Counted from the stretch's first letter, positions 34,528-44,037 are shown. The stretch is 64,000 nucleotides of DNA from Methylocystis sp. (GCA_016178015.1 JACOUB010000014.1:1-64000); one strand, 5' to 3'. Numbers and translations: made by a program. The notes: generated from the letters alone by a model not told the origin.

Positions 34528-35721
34528 TCAGAAGAACGCCTGCAAGCCGGTCTGGGCGCGGCCGAGGATGAGGGCGTGAACGTCATGCGTGCCCTCATAA
34601 GTGTTGACGGTTTCGAGGTTCTGGGCGTGGCGCATCACGTGGTACTCGATCTGGATGCCATTGGCGCCGTGCATGTCGCGCGCCTGGCGGGCGATATCCA
34701 GCGCCTTGCCGCAGTTGTTGCGTTTGACGATGGAAACCATCTCCGGCGCCATCTTGCCTTCGTCGAACAGGCGTCCAACCCTGAGAGAGGCCTGCAAACC
34801 GAGCGCGATCTCGGTCTGCATGTCGGCAAGCTTCTTCTGATAAAGCTGCGTAGCCGCGAGCGGCTTGCCGAACTGTCGGCGGTCGAGGCCATATTGCCGG
34901 GCGCGGCGCCAGCAATCCTCGGCTGCTCCCATCACCCCCCAGGAAATGCCGTAGCGCGCCCGGTTGAGGCAGCCGAACGGACCTTTGAGGCCACAGACGC
35001 GCGGCAGCAGCGCATCCTCGCCGACCTCGACGCCATCCATCACGATCTCGCCGGTGATCGAGGTGCGCAAAGACAGCTTGCCGCCGATCTTCGGGGCCGA
35101 CAAACCCTTCACGCCCTTGTCCAGCACGAAGCCGCGGATCTCGTCGTCGTGGGCGGCCGACTTCGCCCACACGACGAACACATCGGCGATCGGCGAATTG
35201 GAAATCCACGTCTTGGCGCCGGCAAGGCGATAACCGCCATCGATCTTCTCGGCGCGCGTCTTCATGCCCGCAGGATCGGAGCCGGCGTCGGGCTCGGTCA
35301 GGCCGAAGCAGCCGATCCATTCGCCGGAGGCGAGCTTGGGCAGGTATCTTTGCCGCTGCTCTTCCGAGCCATAGGCGTAGATCGGGTACATGACGAGGGA
35401 AGACTGCACGCTCATCATCGAGCGGTAACCAGAATCGACGCGCTCCACTTCGCGCGCAACAAGGCCGTAGGCGACATAGTTTGCTCCAACGCCGCCATAC
35501 TCGTTTGGGATCGTCACGCCCAACAGGCCGGTTTCGCCCATCTCCCGGAAGATGTCGGGATCGGTGTTTTCCTCCAGATAGGCTCGGCTCACGCGCGGAG
35601 CGAGCTTGTCGGCGGCGAACGCCGCCGCTGCATCGCGGATCATCCGCTCGTCTTCGGTAAGCTGATCGTTCAGGAGGAAAGGATCTTCCCACGAAAAGGA
35701 ACCGCGCTGAGAACTTTGCAT
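34528..35721 (-). CDS. gcdH: Glutaryl-CoA dehydrogenase GcdH
   Basis: 397 residues, normal for the family. It oxidatively decarboxylates glutaryl-CoA to crotonyl-CoA using FAD and electron-transfer flavoprotein. The flavin/substrate segment [20 protein letters not shown], the [16 protein letters not shown] strand and the C-terminal [17 protein letters not shown], with the catalytic Glu in YEGT, closely follow known GcdH sequences rather than general acyl-CoA dehydrogenases. It is 7 bp upstream of the fused E1 gene in the lysine-catabolic operon. Confidence 0.93.
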   Translation of the reverse strand: MQSSQRGSFSWEDPFLLNDQLTEDERMIRDAAAAFAADKLAPRVSRAYLEENTDPDIFREMGETGLLGVTIPNEYGGVGANYVAYGLVAREVERVDSGYRSMMSVQSSLVMYPIYAYGSEEQRQRYLPKLASGEWIGCFGLTEPDAGSDPAGMKTRAEKIDGGYRLAGAKTWISNSPIADVFVVWAKSAAHDDEIRGFVLDKGVKGLSAPKIGGKLSLRTSITGEIVMDGVEVGEDALLPRVCGLKGPFGCLNRARYGISWGVMGAAEDCWRRARQYGLDRRQFGKPLAATQLYQKKLADMQTEIALGLQASLRVGRLFDEGKMAPEMVSIVKRNNCGKALDIARQARDMHGANGIQIEYHVMRHAQNLETVNTYEGTHDVHALILGRAQTGLQAFF

Positions 35722-35741
35722 AGGAGTGGACTTTCAGAGGG

Positions 35742-36983
35742 TCATTGTTGTGCTTGCGACAGTTGTGCGGACGCCGTCGCGATGCGGCGGCAGGCCTCTT
35801 CGAGCTCTGCTGTGGACGTTGCATAAGAGATGCGGAAATACGGAGAAAGGCCGAAGGCCGAACCGGGAACGACGGCGACGCCGACGGCGCGCAGCAGATA
35901 TTCCGCAAAGGCCGTGTCGCTGTCGATGAGCTTGCCGTCCGGAGCAGTCTTGCCGATGAGGCCTGCGCAATTGGCGAACGTGTAGAACGCGCCCTCGGGC
36001 AGGCGGCAGCTGATGCCGTCGATCTTGTTCAACGCGCCGACGACGAGATCGCGCCGCGCCTGAAACGATCGGCGCCGTTCGTGGACAATCGCCTGCGGCC
36101 CATTCAGAGCCTCGACGGCCGCGGCCTGGCTGACCGACGACGGACAAGAGGTCGATTGGCTCTGGACCACGGCCATGGCTCGGATCAGCGGGCTCGGCCC
36201 GCCCGCATAGCCGATGCGCCAGCCGGTCATGGCGTAGGCCTTGGAGACGCCGTTGACCGTCAGCGTGCGGTCGCCAAGCGCCGGTTCGATCGAAGCCGGC
36301 GTGGCGAAGCGGAAATCGTCGTAGACGATGTGCTCATAGATGTCATCGACGATCAGCCAGACATGCGGGCGCCGCAACAGCACGTCGAGGAGCGGCCGAT
36401 AGTCGGCTTCCGAATAGGCCGCCCCGGTCGGATTGGACGGCGAGTTCAAGATGACCCAACGCGTGCGCCTCGTGATCGCCCGATCCAGATGTTCGGCGGT
36501 CAGCCGGAAGCCGTTGGCCTCCGAGCACGGCGCGAGGATGGGCTTGCCGCCCGCGATCGAGACGATGTCCGCGTAGCTCACCCAGAACGGCGTCGGGATG
36601 ACGACCTCGTCGCCCGGATCGAGCGTCGCCATCATGGCGTTGTAGAGGACCTGCTTCGCCCCGGCGGAAACCGTGATCTCCTCTTGAGCGAACTCAAGGC
36701 CGTTGTCGCGCCTGAACTTGGCGCGGATCGCGGCCTTGAGCTCCGGGGCGCCGTCGAGAGCCGTATACTTCGTGGCGCCGGCCCGCATGGCGCGCTCCGC
36801 CGCGTCCTTGATGTGATCGGGCGTGTCGAAATCTGGCTCTCCCCGGCCGAGGTCGACGACGTCCTTTCCCTGGCGCTTCAGCTCTGCCGCGAGCCCGGCG
36901 ATCTTCAATATCTCCGACACGCCGATTCCCGAAAGGCGCCCAGCCGGCCGGACGGAGGATCGGATTTGAACGGGCGCTTCCAT
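35742..36983 (-). CDS. Class I pyridoxal-phosphate aminotransferase (aminoadipate/aspartate type)
   Basis: 413 residues with the class I fold: DLGRGEPDFDTPDHI, SAGAKQVLYNAMMATLDPGDEV, SPSNPTGAAYS (substrate/cofactor Asn), DDIYEHIVYDD (cofactor Asp/Tyr) and the Schiff-base Lys in VNGVSKAYAMTGWRIGY. General sequence resembles aspartate aminotransferase subgroup I-gamma, which also includes 2-aminoadipate aminotransferases. Between an aminoadipate-semialdehyde dehydrogenase and glutaryl-CoA dehydrogenase the expected reaction is 2-aminoadipate to 2-oxoadipate. Confidence 0.9.
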   Translation of the reverse strand: MEAPVQIRSSVRPAGRLSGIGVSEILKIAGLAAELKRQGKDVVDLGRGEPDFDTPDHIKDAAERAMRAGATKYTALDGAPELKAAIRAKFRRDNGLEFAQEEITVSAGAKQVLYNAMMATLDPGDEVVIPTPFWVSYADIVSIAGGKPILAPCSEANGFRLTAEHLDRAITRRTRWVILNSPSNPTGAAYSEADYRPLLDVLLRRPHVWLIVDDIYEHIVYDDFRFATPASIEPALGDRTLTVNGVSKAYAMTGWRIGYAGGPSPLIRAMAVVQSQSTSCPSSVSQAAAVEALNGPQAIVHERRRSFQARRDLVVGALNKIDGISCRLPEGAFYTFANCAGLIGKTAPDGKLIDSDTAFAEYLLRAVGVAVVPGSAFGLSPYFRISYATSTAELEEACRRIATASAQLSQAQQ

Positions 36984-36995
36984 GGCTGCTCGCCC

Positions 36996-38564
36996 TCAGG
37001 TCACGTCGAACTTGACGCCCTGGGCGAGCGGCAGCGTCCGGCCATAATTGATGGTGTTGGTCGCACGGCGCATGTAGGCCTTCCATGCGTCGGATCCCGA
37101 CTCGCGCCCGCCGCCGGTCTCCTTCTCGCCGCCGAACGCGCCGCCGATCTCGGCGCCCGACGGTCCGATATTGACGTTGGCGATGCCGCAGTCTGAGCCG
37201 CAGACCGACAGGAAGGCTTCCGCCTCGCGCAGGTCGTTGGTGAAGATCGAGGACGCCAACCCTTGCGAAACGGCGTTGTGCAGTTCGAGCGCCGCGTCGA
37301 AATCAGTGTATTTGATGACGTAAAGGATCGGCGCGAAGGTCTCGCGCTCGACCGGCCCGATCTGCCCGCCGATCTCGACCAGCGCCGGACGCACGTAGAA
37401 AGCCTCGTCCGCGCCCTCGACCGTGACGCGGTCTCCGCCGAAGATGGCGGCGCCCAAAGCTTTCGCCTCGCCTAGAGCGCGCTGCATCGCCTCGTATGCC
37501 CTCCGATCGATCAGGGGACCGACGAGATTGCCGGCTTCGAGAGGGTTGCCGACGGGCACGGATTCATAGGCCCGCTTCAGGCGCGGCACGAAGCTCTCAT
37601 AGACGCTCTCGTGGACAAAGAGACGGCGCAAGGTGGTGCAACGCTGGCCCGCCGTGCCCATGGCGGCAAAGGCGACGCCGCGCAGCGTCAGGTCGAGATC
37701 GGCGGTCGGCGCAACGATCGCCGCGTTGTTGCCGCCGAGCTCCAGGATGGCGCGCGCGAAGCGTTTGGCGAGCTTCGGGCCGATGGCGCGACCCATTGCG
37801 GTCGAGCCGGTCGCCGAGACCAGGGGAACCTTGGCGTGATCGACGAGGCTCTCGCCGATCTCACGGCCGCCGAGCAGCACGGCGAAAAGTCCAACCGGCG
37901 CCGTTCCGCCCTCTTGCCTGAAGCGCTTCAGGGCGCGCGCGAAAAGCGCTTGCGTCGCCAAAGCGGTCAGCGGCGTCTTCTCGGACGGCTTCCAGACGAT
38001 GCTGTCGCCGCAAACGAGCGCCAGCGCAGCGTTCCAAGCCCAGACCGCAACCGGAAAATTGAAGGCGGAAATAATGCCGGCGACGCCGAGCGGACGCCAT
38101 GTCTCCATCATCCGGTGCTCGCCGCGTTCCGTGGCGATCGTCAGGCCATAGAGTTGGCGGGACAGCCCCACGGCGAAGTCGCAGATGTCGATCATTTCCT
38201 GGACCTCGCCGAGGCCTTCCGACACGATCTTGCCGACTTCGATGGAAACGAGCCGACCCAGCGTCTGCTTCTCGGCGCGCAGTTCCTCGCCGAGCAGCCG
38301 CACGAGCTCGCCGCGCTTCGGAGCCGGAACCAGGCGCCATGCGAGGAAGGCTAAATGAGCCTTGTCGATCGCCGCCGCTGCATCGGCGGCGCTGGTTTCC
38401 TTCACATGAGCGACGGTTTCGCCGGTGATGGGCGACCGCGCCGGGAGCGTTCCGCCTGTATAGCGCGCTCGTTCGACGCCCAGGCCGGCCAGGAGAGCGT
38501 CGGTTTCGGCGGCGAGGGTCAGGCGTTCGTTTGGACGCCTCTGCTTGGTCGCGGTGACGGACAT
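36996..38564 (-). CDS. ALDH7-family aminoadipate-semialdehyde (piperideine-6-carboxylate) dehydrogenase
   Basis: 522 residues from ATG 38564 (a GTG-type upstream extension is unlikely). Aldehyde dehydrogenase signatures are ISAFNFPVAVWAWN, ILELGGNNAAIV with the general-base Glu, and the catalytic Cys in GTAGQRCTTLRRLFV. The GQRCTTLRRLFVHES and SGSDAWKAYMRRATNTINYG segments mark the antiquitin/ALDH7 group, which converts 2-aminoadipate 6-semialdehyde to 2-aminoadipate. It is the first gene of the minus-strand five-gene operon and is divergent from an Lrp/AsnC regulator with a 104 bp control region. Confidence 0.93.
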   Translation of the reverse strand: MSVTATKQRRPNERLTLAAETDALLAGLGVERARYTGGTLPARSPITGETVAHVKETSAADAAAAIDKAHLAFLAWRLVPAPKRGELVRLLGEELRAEKQTLGRLVSIEVGKIVSEGLGEVQEMIDICDFAVGLSRQLYGLTIATERGEHRMMETWRPLGVAGIISAFNFPVAVWAWNAALALVCGDSIVWKPSEKTPLTALATQALFARALKRFRQEGGTAPVGLFAVLLGGREIGESLVDHAKVPLVSATGSTAMGRAIGPKLAKRFARAILELGGNNAAIVAPTADLDLTLRGVAFAAMGTAGQRCTTLRRLFVHESVYESFVPRLKRAYESVPVGNPLEAGNLVGPLIDRRAYEAMQRALGEAKALGAAIFGGDRVTVEGADEAFYVRPALVEIGGQIGPVERETFAPILYVIKYTDFDAALELHNAVSQGLASSIFTNDLREAEAFLSVCGSDCGIANVNIGPSGAEIGGAFGGEKETGGGRESGSDAWKAYMRRATNTINYGRTLPLAQGVKFDVT

Positions 38565-38668
38565 GACGGTTTCTTTCCGATCATTGCGCAAAGCGCTGGA
38601 TTTTCATCCGGAGATTAAGTAATTTTCCTTCATTTCGCGGCCCAAAACAACCGAAATCGAGGAGAGCA

Positions 38669-39112
38669 ATGGCGCGGCCGTCGGACGCCAAGAAGGATCA
38701 GGACCTCATCAACATCCTGACCGCCAATGCTCGAACCCCCTTGGCCCATATCGCCAAGAGGTTGGGGGTGTCGCGTGCGACCGTGCAGGGCCGATTGGCC
38801 AGACTTGAAAAAGAAGGAGTCATTGCCGGATATACGACTGTTTTCGGCAAAGAAAATCCCCATGTGACGACAATTTCCGCGATTATTTTGATCGAGCTCG
38901 AGGTAAAACAGCAAGGAAACGTGATTGCAGCGCTGCGAAAAAGGGCCGAAGTCGTTCATTGCTATACCTTGAGCGGACACTTTGACCTGTTCGTCAAAAT
39001 AAGCTGCGCCACAGCTTCTCATCTGGACGAGATCATCGATTGGATCGCCGAGATGGATGGCGTCAGGCGCACCACCTCATCGATTCTCCTCGCCAGAAAA
39101 TTCGAAAGATGA
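38669..39112 (+). CDS. Lrp/AsnC-family regulator, probable lysine-catabolism regulator
   Basis: 147 residues. The N-terminal helix-turn-helix (LINILTANARTPLAHIAKRLGVSRATVQGRLARLEKEGVI) is followed by a RAM ligand-binding domain (AIILIELEVKQQG, CYTLSGHFDLFVKI, GVRRTTSSILLARKF). Such proteins sense amino acids. It is preceded by GGAGAG and is divergent from the ALDH7 operon and upstream of the lysine-dehydrogenase-like gene, an arrangement that suggests lysine-responsive control of both. The intergenic AT-rich stretch with TTTTCATCC is a candidate binding region. Confidence 0.92.
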   Translation: MARPSDAKKDQDLINILTANARTPLAHIAKRLGVSRATVQGRLARLEKEGVIAGYTTVFGKENPHVTTISAIILIELEVKQQGNVIAALRKRAEVVHCYTLSGHFDLFVKISCATASHLDEIIDWIAEMDGVRRTTSSILLARKFER

Positions 39113-39135
39113 CGGGGCGGGCCAGAGCAGTTGCC

Positions 39136-39270
39136 GTCATGGCCGGGCTTGTCCCGGCCATCCCCGTCCTGCCATTGCGTAACGATGCGAAATTGCTGCG
39201 CCATCACGTCCCTTCTTGCGACGTTCCGCAGCGGCGCGGCGTGGATGCCCGCGACCGGCGCGGGCATGAC
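39136..39270. repeat. Facing GTCATGGCCGGG-type REP pair in a 370 bp gap
   Basis: The gap 39113-39482 starts with GTCATGGCCGGG..CCCGGCCATCC (39136-39163) and an opposite GGATGCCCGCG..CGCGGGCATGAC (39243-39270), the same family as at 6602-6735. The remaining ~190 bp before the lysine-dehydrogenase-like gene are AT-richer than the surroundings and probably contain its promoter (for example TTTATTGATATTCCATCC near 39387). Confidence 0.8.
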
Positions 39271-39482
39271 GCCAATCTTAACCAAATGGAAACTTGAGCT
39301 CGGAAGCGCTGAGGCAGGCGCCCCGCTCCATTGGCGGGCGGCCATTTCCTATTTCCCTTCGAAAACGAAAAATGGACCATCGAAATTTATTGATATTCCA
39401 TCCAAATCCGGCGATAACAATCTTTATGTCGCGCGCATGCTCCTAGATAAAAGAAAAAACAAAGGCTTGAAAGGTCCTTGCC

Positions 39483-40613
39483 ATGGCCAGTCCGTCAAAA
39501 CATATCGCTGTTCTCGGCGCCGGGCAGATCGGCGCGGTGATCGCCGGGATGCTGGCCGAGCAGGGTCATCAGGTCACGCTCGCCGACGCTTCGCCGGCGC
39601 AACTCGCGTTGAGCGCCGGGCAGGCATTCGCCACTAAGATCATGAATGCCGCCGATCTCACGGCGCTGCGCGCTTTCCTCGCCGATCAGGACATCGTCGT
39701 CAGCGCCTGCCCCTACTTTCTCAACCAGGGCGTGGCGCGCGTCGCGGTGGAGACGGGGACGCACTATTTCGACCTGACCGAGGACGTCGCGACGACGGCC
39801 TATGTCAAGGAGATCGGGGCGGCCGCCGAGGTCGCGCTGGCGCCTCAGTGCGGTCTGGCGCCCGGCTTCATCTGCGTGCTCGGCGCCGACATGGCGACCC
39901 GGTTCGATGCGGTGAAGACCATCAAGATGCGGGTCGGCGCGCTTCCGCTCTGCCCCACCAACGTCCTTCGCTACAACGTCACCTGGTCTGTCGACGGCCT
40001 GATCAACGAATACTGCAACCCCTGCGAGATGGTCTTCGACGGCAAGCCGATGCTCGCGCCGGCCCTCGATGGCGTCGAAAGCGTGATGATCGATGGCGTC
40101 GCCTATGAGGCCTTCAACACCTCGGGCGGGCTCGGCACCCTGGCCGAAACATTGGCGGGCAAGGTGCGGGACATGAGCTACAAGACGCTGCGCTATCCCG
40201 GCCACGTCGAGATCATGAAGCTTTTGCTGCATGGACTGGAGCTCTCCCACGACAAGGAGACGATGCGCCGCATCCTCGATCGCGCCGCGCCGTTCACACG
40301 CAAGGACGTCGTCGTGATCTTCGTTACCGGCGTCGGCGAGCGCGGCGGCCGCATGGAAGAAGACAGCATCGTCCTTCGCTACGACGGCAAGCCGGAACTC
40401 GGCGCCATCCAGCTCACCACGGCGGCCGGCTGCGTCGCCATGGTCGAGCTGTTCCTTGCCGGCAAGTTGCCGGCCAAGGGCTTCGTAAGGCAGGAAGACG
40501 CAAGCTTGTCGGACTTTTTGTCGACCCGCGCGGGGGCTCGCCTGGCCAAGGAAGCCCGCAACTCTGAAACCAACGACATTTCTGAAAAGCTGGCCGCCAA
40601 AAGAGCCGCATGA
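39483..40613 (+). CDS. Saccharopine dehydrogenase family: probable L-lysine 6-dehydrogenase
   Basis: 376 residues. An N-terminal NAD(P) Rossmann motif (VLGAGQIGAVIAGMLAEQG) is followed by the saccharopine-dehydrogenase-like catalytic domain with LAPGFICVLGAD, RYNVTWSVDGLINEY, EAFNTSGGLGTLAETL and YKTLRYPGHVEIMKLL. The length and the order YN..S.DGL..Y, FNTSGG..TL and YKT.RY.GH match what I recall of bacterial lysine 6-dehydrogenases, which oxidise lysine directly to aminoadipate semialdehyde. This would explain why no lysine-ketoglutarate reductase is present. Saccharopine as substrate remains possible. Confidence 0.82.
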   Translation: MASPSKHIAVLGAGQIGAVIAGMLAEQGHQVTLADASPAQLALSAGQAFATKIMNAADLTALRAFLADQDIVVSACPYFLNQGVARVAVETGTHYFDLTEDVATTAYVKEIGAAAEVALAPQCGLAPGFICVLGADMATRFDAVKTIKMRVGALPLCPTNVLRYNVTWSVDGLINEYCNPCEMVFDGKPMLAPALDGVESVMIDGVAYEAFNTSGGLGTLAETLAGKVRDMSYKTLRYPGHVEIMKLLLHGLELSHDKETMRRILDRAAPFTRKDVVVIFVTGVGERGGRMEEDSIVLRYDGKPELGAIQLTTAAGCVAMVELFLAGKLPAKGFVRQEDASLSDFLSTRAGARLAKEARNSETNDISEKLAAKRAA

Positions 40614-40664
40614 TCGCCCCGAAGGAAGCTTCGGGAATCTGCGTGGCCTAGCGTGGAAAAAGGC

Positions 40665-40740
40665 TGGCTCCCCGAGCAGGACTCGAACCTGCGACCCAGC
40701 GATTAACAGTCGCTTGCTCTACCGGCTGAGCTATCGGGGA
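40665..40740 (-). tRNA. tRNA-Asn (GTT)
   Basis: 76 nt including the encoded CCA. The acceptor stem TCCCCGA pairs with TCGGGGA, the D arm contains AGCTCAGCCGGTAGAGC, the anticodon loop reads CTGTTAA with anticodon GTT, and the T arm has GGTTCGAGTCC. It is transcribed from the minus strand, in the gap between the lysine-dehydrogenase-like and PfkB genes. No integrase or repeat typical of an island is attached to its 3' end. Confidence 0.98.
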
Positions 40741-40833
40741 ATATTTGCGGCAGCGGGCATATAGCAAGCCGCGCGGCGCCTTGCCAAGCCCTGTTCGGCC
40801 CGCTGCCCTAAGCCTTTGGCTGCAGCTCGGCGG

Positions 40834-41730
40834 CTAATCGCTCGGCGCAAACTCCGCCACAGTGGCGACGATGTCGTTTCTGGTGGGCAGTCCGGCTTCA
40901 TTGCCCAAATGCTGGATCTTGAACGCCGACGCGCCGCGCGCGAAGCGAAAGTGTTCGCGCCAGGGCGCCTCGGGACGCTCGAGATAAGAGGCAAGGTAGG
41001 CGCCGTGAAAGACGTCGCCCGCCCCCGAGGTGTCGATGACCTTGCCCTGCGGCACCGGCAGGGCGGCCATGCGCGAAACCTCGCCGCGTTCGTCATACCA
41101 GAGCAATCCCTGTTCGCCATTGGTGACGCCGCCGATCCGGCAGCCCTTGCTCTTCAAGTAGGCGAGCATGTCGACCTCCGATAACGACATCTGCTCGCAC
41201 AACAGTTCGGCGACGATGGCGACATCGATGAAATCGAGCAACTCCTCGACGTTGGCGCGCCTTGCGCCGCCATCGAGCGAGGCGAGAACGCCTTTTTCGC
41301 GGCAGGCGCGCGCGTAGTGGATGGCGGCGTCGGCCTGATGGCCGTCGACGTGCAGGACGCGCACGCCATGCAGATCGAGACGCGGAAAGTCTTCGAGAAA
41401 ATTGTCGTCGCGGGCGCGCAAGATGGCCCGCTTGCCGTCGTTGGGCAACACGAAGGACAACGAGGAACGATGCACCCGGCGCGGATGCACCCTGATGCCA
41501 TAGGTCGCCGCCATGTCCATGAACATGTGGCCGAGCCAATCCGGAGCGAGCGTCGTGATGAGGTTGATCCCCGCGGCGCCGAGCTTTGCGCAGGCAAATG
41601 CGGCGGTCACCGCATTGCCGCCGAACGAAACCGCGTAGTCCTTGGCCACCGATTTCTCGTCGCCGCGCGGCATGGCGTCGGCGCGCATGGTCACGTCGAT
41701 GTACGAATGGCCGATGAACAGCGCTTCCAC
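40834..41730 (-). CDS. PfkB-family sugar/nucleoside kinase
   Basis: 298 residues. PfkB signature 1 ([19 protein letters not shown], 34-52) and signature 2 with the catalytic Asp ([13 protein letters not shown], 233-245) are present. The substrate is not clear; [15 protein letters not shown] near the start resembles ribokinase and sulfofructose-kinase relatives. It stands alone, flanked by the tRNA gene and a composite repeat. Confidence 0.9.
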   Translation of the reverse strand: MEALFIGHSYIDVTMRADAMPRGDEKSVAKDYAVSFGGNAVTAAFACAKLGAAGINLITTLAPDWLGHMFMDMAATYGIRVHPRRVHRSSLSFVLPNDGKRAILRARDDNFLEDFPRLDLHGVRVLHVDGHQADAAIHYARACREKGVLASLDGGARRANVEELLDFIDVAIVAELLCEQMSLSEVDMLAYLKSKGCRIGGVTNGEQGLLWYDERGEVSRMAALPVPQGKVIDTSGAGDVFHGAYLASYLERPEAPWREHFRFARGASAFKIQHLGNEAGLPTRNDIVATVAEFAPSD

Positions 41731-41874
41731 GGGAAACTCCGGAACAACGGGCGTCGCGGCAAAAGGAGCGCGTCATTCTAGATGATTCGCTCGCTTGCGT
41801 CGTTGCGCTTGGCAAGCGGCCGGGCTCGTCATCGAAAAAGGGGGGGTGGGACAATCGGTTCGGCTCGGCGCGAA

Positions 41875-42029
41875 CCCTTCTCCCGCGAAACGGGAGAACG
41901 CAGCCCTCGCGTCAGCGAGGGTCGGATGAGGGCGCTTGCCGCTTTCCGAACCTAACAAATTTGGCGTGGCGTCGCCCTCATCCGTCGCGCATTCGCGCGC
42001 CACCTTCTCCCGCAAGCGGGAGAAGGAAG
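41875..42029. repeat. Composite CTTCTCCCG REP element
   Basis: The 340 bp gap 41731-42070 is mostly one composite element: an outer CCTTCTCCCG hairpin, the GTCAGCGAGGGTCGGATGAGGG segment written as CCCTCGCG-TCAGCGAGGG plus GGATGAGGG, a ~45 bp core, then CCCTCATCCG and a second CTTCTCCCGC-AAGCGGGAGAAG hairpin. The same plan occurs at 48081-48276. Nothing else is seen in the gap. Confidence 0.85.
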
Positions 42030-42070
42030 GGAGCTGGTATGACAGCCGCGCGTATCAGGACGGACACATC

Positions 42071-42415
42071 TCAGATCGAGAAGCTCGTTCCGCAGCCGCA
42101 TGAGGACGCGGCGTTCGGATTGTCGATGCGAAACGATTGTCCCTTAAGATCGTCGACGAAATCGATGCGGGCGCCCTCGAGAAGCCCCAGCGAGACCTTG
42201 TCGATGACGACCCTGGCGCCGTCTCGTTCGATCAGCAGGTCTTCGGCGCCGGGGGCGGCTTCCACCGCGAAGGCGTATTGGAAGCCCGAGCAGCCGCCGC
42301 CATCGACGCCGACGCGCACCGCAGAGCCTGACGCTTCGCTCGCGAGAATGGCGGCGACGCGTCTGACCGCTGCTTCGCTCAGCTCCACGCCGGCGATCGC
42401 ATCTGCATTGGTCAT
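42071..42415 (-). CDS. erpA: A-type iron-sulfur carrier ErpA
   Basis: 114 residues from ATG 42415; the longer frame to 42511 is not conserved. The three cluster-binding cysteines are in GGGCSGFQY and SCGCG. Such carriers deliver Fe-S clusters to apo-enzymes. It is divergent from dgt, an arrangement common in alphaproteobacteria. The N-terminal [12 protein letters not shown] helix and late [18 protein letters not shown] support ErpA rather than SufA. Confidence 0.92.
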   Translation of the reverse strand: MTNADAIAGVELSEAAVRRVAAILASEASGSAVRVGVDGGGCSGFQYAFAVEAAPGAEDLLIERDGARVVIDKVSLGLLEGARIDFVDDLKGQSFRIDNPNAASSCGCGTSFSI

Positions 42416-42536
42416 TTGTCGTCTCGTCTTTTCGTCGCCCTGCGTGGCGCGAGGCGCTTGCGGACGCGGCGCGGCGCGGGCTATGTGCGGGCAACATAGG
42501 CCCAGGCGCACGGCCTTTCAATGGGTGGAGACGAGA

Positions 42537-43718
42537 GTGGCGGCCAACCTGCCTCGCGCGCCGTATGCTTGCGACGCCGGCGCCTCGCGCGGCAGGCTCA
42601 TCGCTGAGCCGGATTCCCCGTTGCGCTCGCCGTTTCAGCGCGATCGCGACCGGATCGTCCATTCGACCGCCTTCCGGCGCCTCGCCCATAAGACGCAGGT
42701 GTTCGTGCCCCTGGACGGCGACCACTTTCGCACCCGGCTCACCCATACGATCGAGGTGGGGCAAATCGCGCGGGCGCTGGCGCGCGCGTTGAGGCTCGAC
42801 GACGATCTCGCCGAAGCCGTGGCGCTCGCCCATGATCTCGGCCATACGCCGTTTGGCCACGCGGGCGAGCACGCGCTTGGCGCCTGCATGGCGCGTCACG
42901 GAGGCTTCGACCACAATGCGCAGGCCTTGCGTGTCGTGACCCTGCTGGAGCGCCGCTATGCGCGCTATGACGGGCTCGATCTCACCTTCGAGACGCTGGA
43001 GGGGATCGTCAAGCACAACGGCCCGCTCGAAGGGCCGTTGGCCAGCAAGCCGGTTGCGCCGTATATCGCCGAATTCGACGCGCTGTTTCCGCTGGAGCTG
43101 GCGACGCACGCCGGCGCCGAGGCGCAAGCGGCCGCGCTTGCCGACGACATCGCTTACGACGCGCACGACATCGACGACGGCTTGCGCGCCGGGCTGTTCG
43201 ATCTCGACGACATCACTTGCGTCCCGTTCATCGGCGCCCTGCTCGAGGAAATCGGCGCGGCTTACGGCGCTCTCGAGCGTCCGCGCGCGATCCACGAATT
43301 GGTGCGGCGGGTGATCACCCGCTTCATCGAGGATGTGGTCGAGGAAACGCGGCGGCGCATCGCCCGCGTCGCGCCGACCAGCGCCGCCGATGTGCGCAAC
43401 GCCGGCGCGCCGCTGGTCGCCTTCTCGCCGGCGATGGCGGCAGCCGATGGCGCGATCAAGGCCTTTCTGTTTTCCAACATGTATCGGCACGAAAAGGTCA
43501 TGGGCGTGTGGGAGAAGGCTTCGCGGGTTATATCGCGGCTGTTTGCGGCCTTTTTTGACGACCCCGCGCTGATGCCCGCCGAATGGGCCGGCCTGGCCCG
43601 TTCGCGCGACGGCGAACAGCGGGCGCGCATCGTCGCCGATTACATCGCCGGCATGACCGACCGCTACGCCCTCGGCGAATACGCGCGGCTGTTTGGGGAG
43701 AAGGTGGAGGTGGGATGA
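42537..43718 (+). CDS. dgt: Deoxyguanosinetriphosphate triphosphohydrolase-like protein Dgt
   Basis: 393 residues from GTG 42537, with GGAG at 42527-42530. The open frame continues far upstream but only as antisense of erpA. The HD metal site is intact: the first His in [12 protein letters not shown] and the HD pair in [15 protein letters not shown], followed by [12 protein letters not shown] and [13 protein letters not shown]. The enzyme removes triphosphate from dGTP and related dNTPs, affecting nucleotide pools and phage defence in some bacteria. It is followed by a hicAB insert and then argS. Confidence 0.93.
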   Translation: MAANLPRAPYACDAGASRGRLIAEPDSPLRSPFQRDRDRIVHSTAFRRLAHKTQVFVPLDGDHFRTRLTHTIEVGQIARALARALRLDDDLAEAVALAHDLGHTPFGHAGEHALGACMARHGGFDHNAQALRVVTLLERRYARYDGLDLTFETLEGIVKHNGPLEGPLASKPVAPYIAEFDALFPLELATHAGAEAQAAALADDIAYDAHDIDDGLRAGLFDLDDITCVPFIGALLEEIGAAYGALERPRAIHELVRRVITRFIEDVVEETRRRIARVAPTSAADVRNAGAPLVAFSPAMAAADGAIKAFLFSNMYRHEKVMGVWEKASRVISRLFAAFFDDPALMPAEWAGLARSRDGEQRARIVADYIAGMTDRYALGEYARLFGEKVEVG

Positions 43719-43722
43719 TGCG

Positions 43723-43766
43723 TGCAATCATATTTTGATTGCAAATGATAGCGGATCGTGCAATCA
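43723..43766 (+). promoter_or_regulatory. Palindromic operator upstream of hicAB
   Basis: TGCAATCA (43723-43730), 5 bp, TGATTGCA (43736-43743) is a perfect inverted repeat, and a third half-site TGCAATCA follows at 43759-43766, just before the hicA start. Position and multiplicity suit autorepression by HicB. The stretch is clearly AT-richer than neighbouring genes. Confidence 0.7.
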
Positions 43767-43773
43767 ATGCGGC

Positions 43774-44037
43774 GTGAATAACGCTCATCGACGCACACTG
43801 GCGGCGGTGTTTTCGCATCCCATTCCTACGACGCTCGAATGGCGCAAGATCGAGAGCCTGTTCGTTGCGATCGGATGCGAGGTCATCGAAGGTGAGGGCT
43901 CGCGCGTCGCCTTCAAGCATGGCGCATTGCGCGCCGACTTCCATCGGCCGCATCCTGGTAAGGAGGCCAAGCCCTATCAGCTTCGCGCCGCACGCGAGTT
44001 TCTCGAACTCATCGGAGCAACGCCAGGACGGGAGTGA
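43774..44037 (+). CDS. hicA: HicA-type mRNA interferase toxin
   Basis: 87 residues from GTG 43774. The double-stranded RNA-binding-like HicA fold shows LEWRKIESLFVAIGCEVIEGEGSRVAFKHG and the catalytic His in FHRPHPGKEAKPYQLRAAREFLELIG. HicA cleaves mRNA unless bound by HicB. The start is uncertain because no ATG is available in frame near the operator. The pair interrupts the usual dgt-argS neighbourhood. Confidence 0.88.
   Translation: MNNAHRRTLAAVFSHPIPTTLEWRKIESLFVAIGCEVIEGEGSRVAFKHGALRADFHRPHPGKEAKPYQLRAAREFLELIGATPGRE

Noticed and set aside
40665-40740. tRNA-Asn as an attachment site for an integrated element
   Set aside because: There is no integrase, no second copy of the tRNA 3' end, and the flanking genes look native in composition.
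41961-42536. Possible long N-terminal extension of dgt
   Set aside because: These codons are antisense to erpA and pass through a repeat; the GTG at 42537 with GGAG at the proper distance gives the family's normal length.
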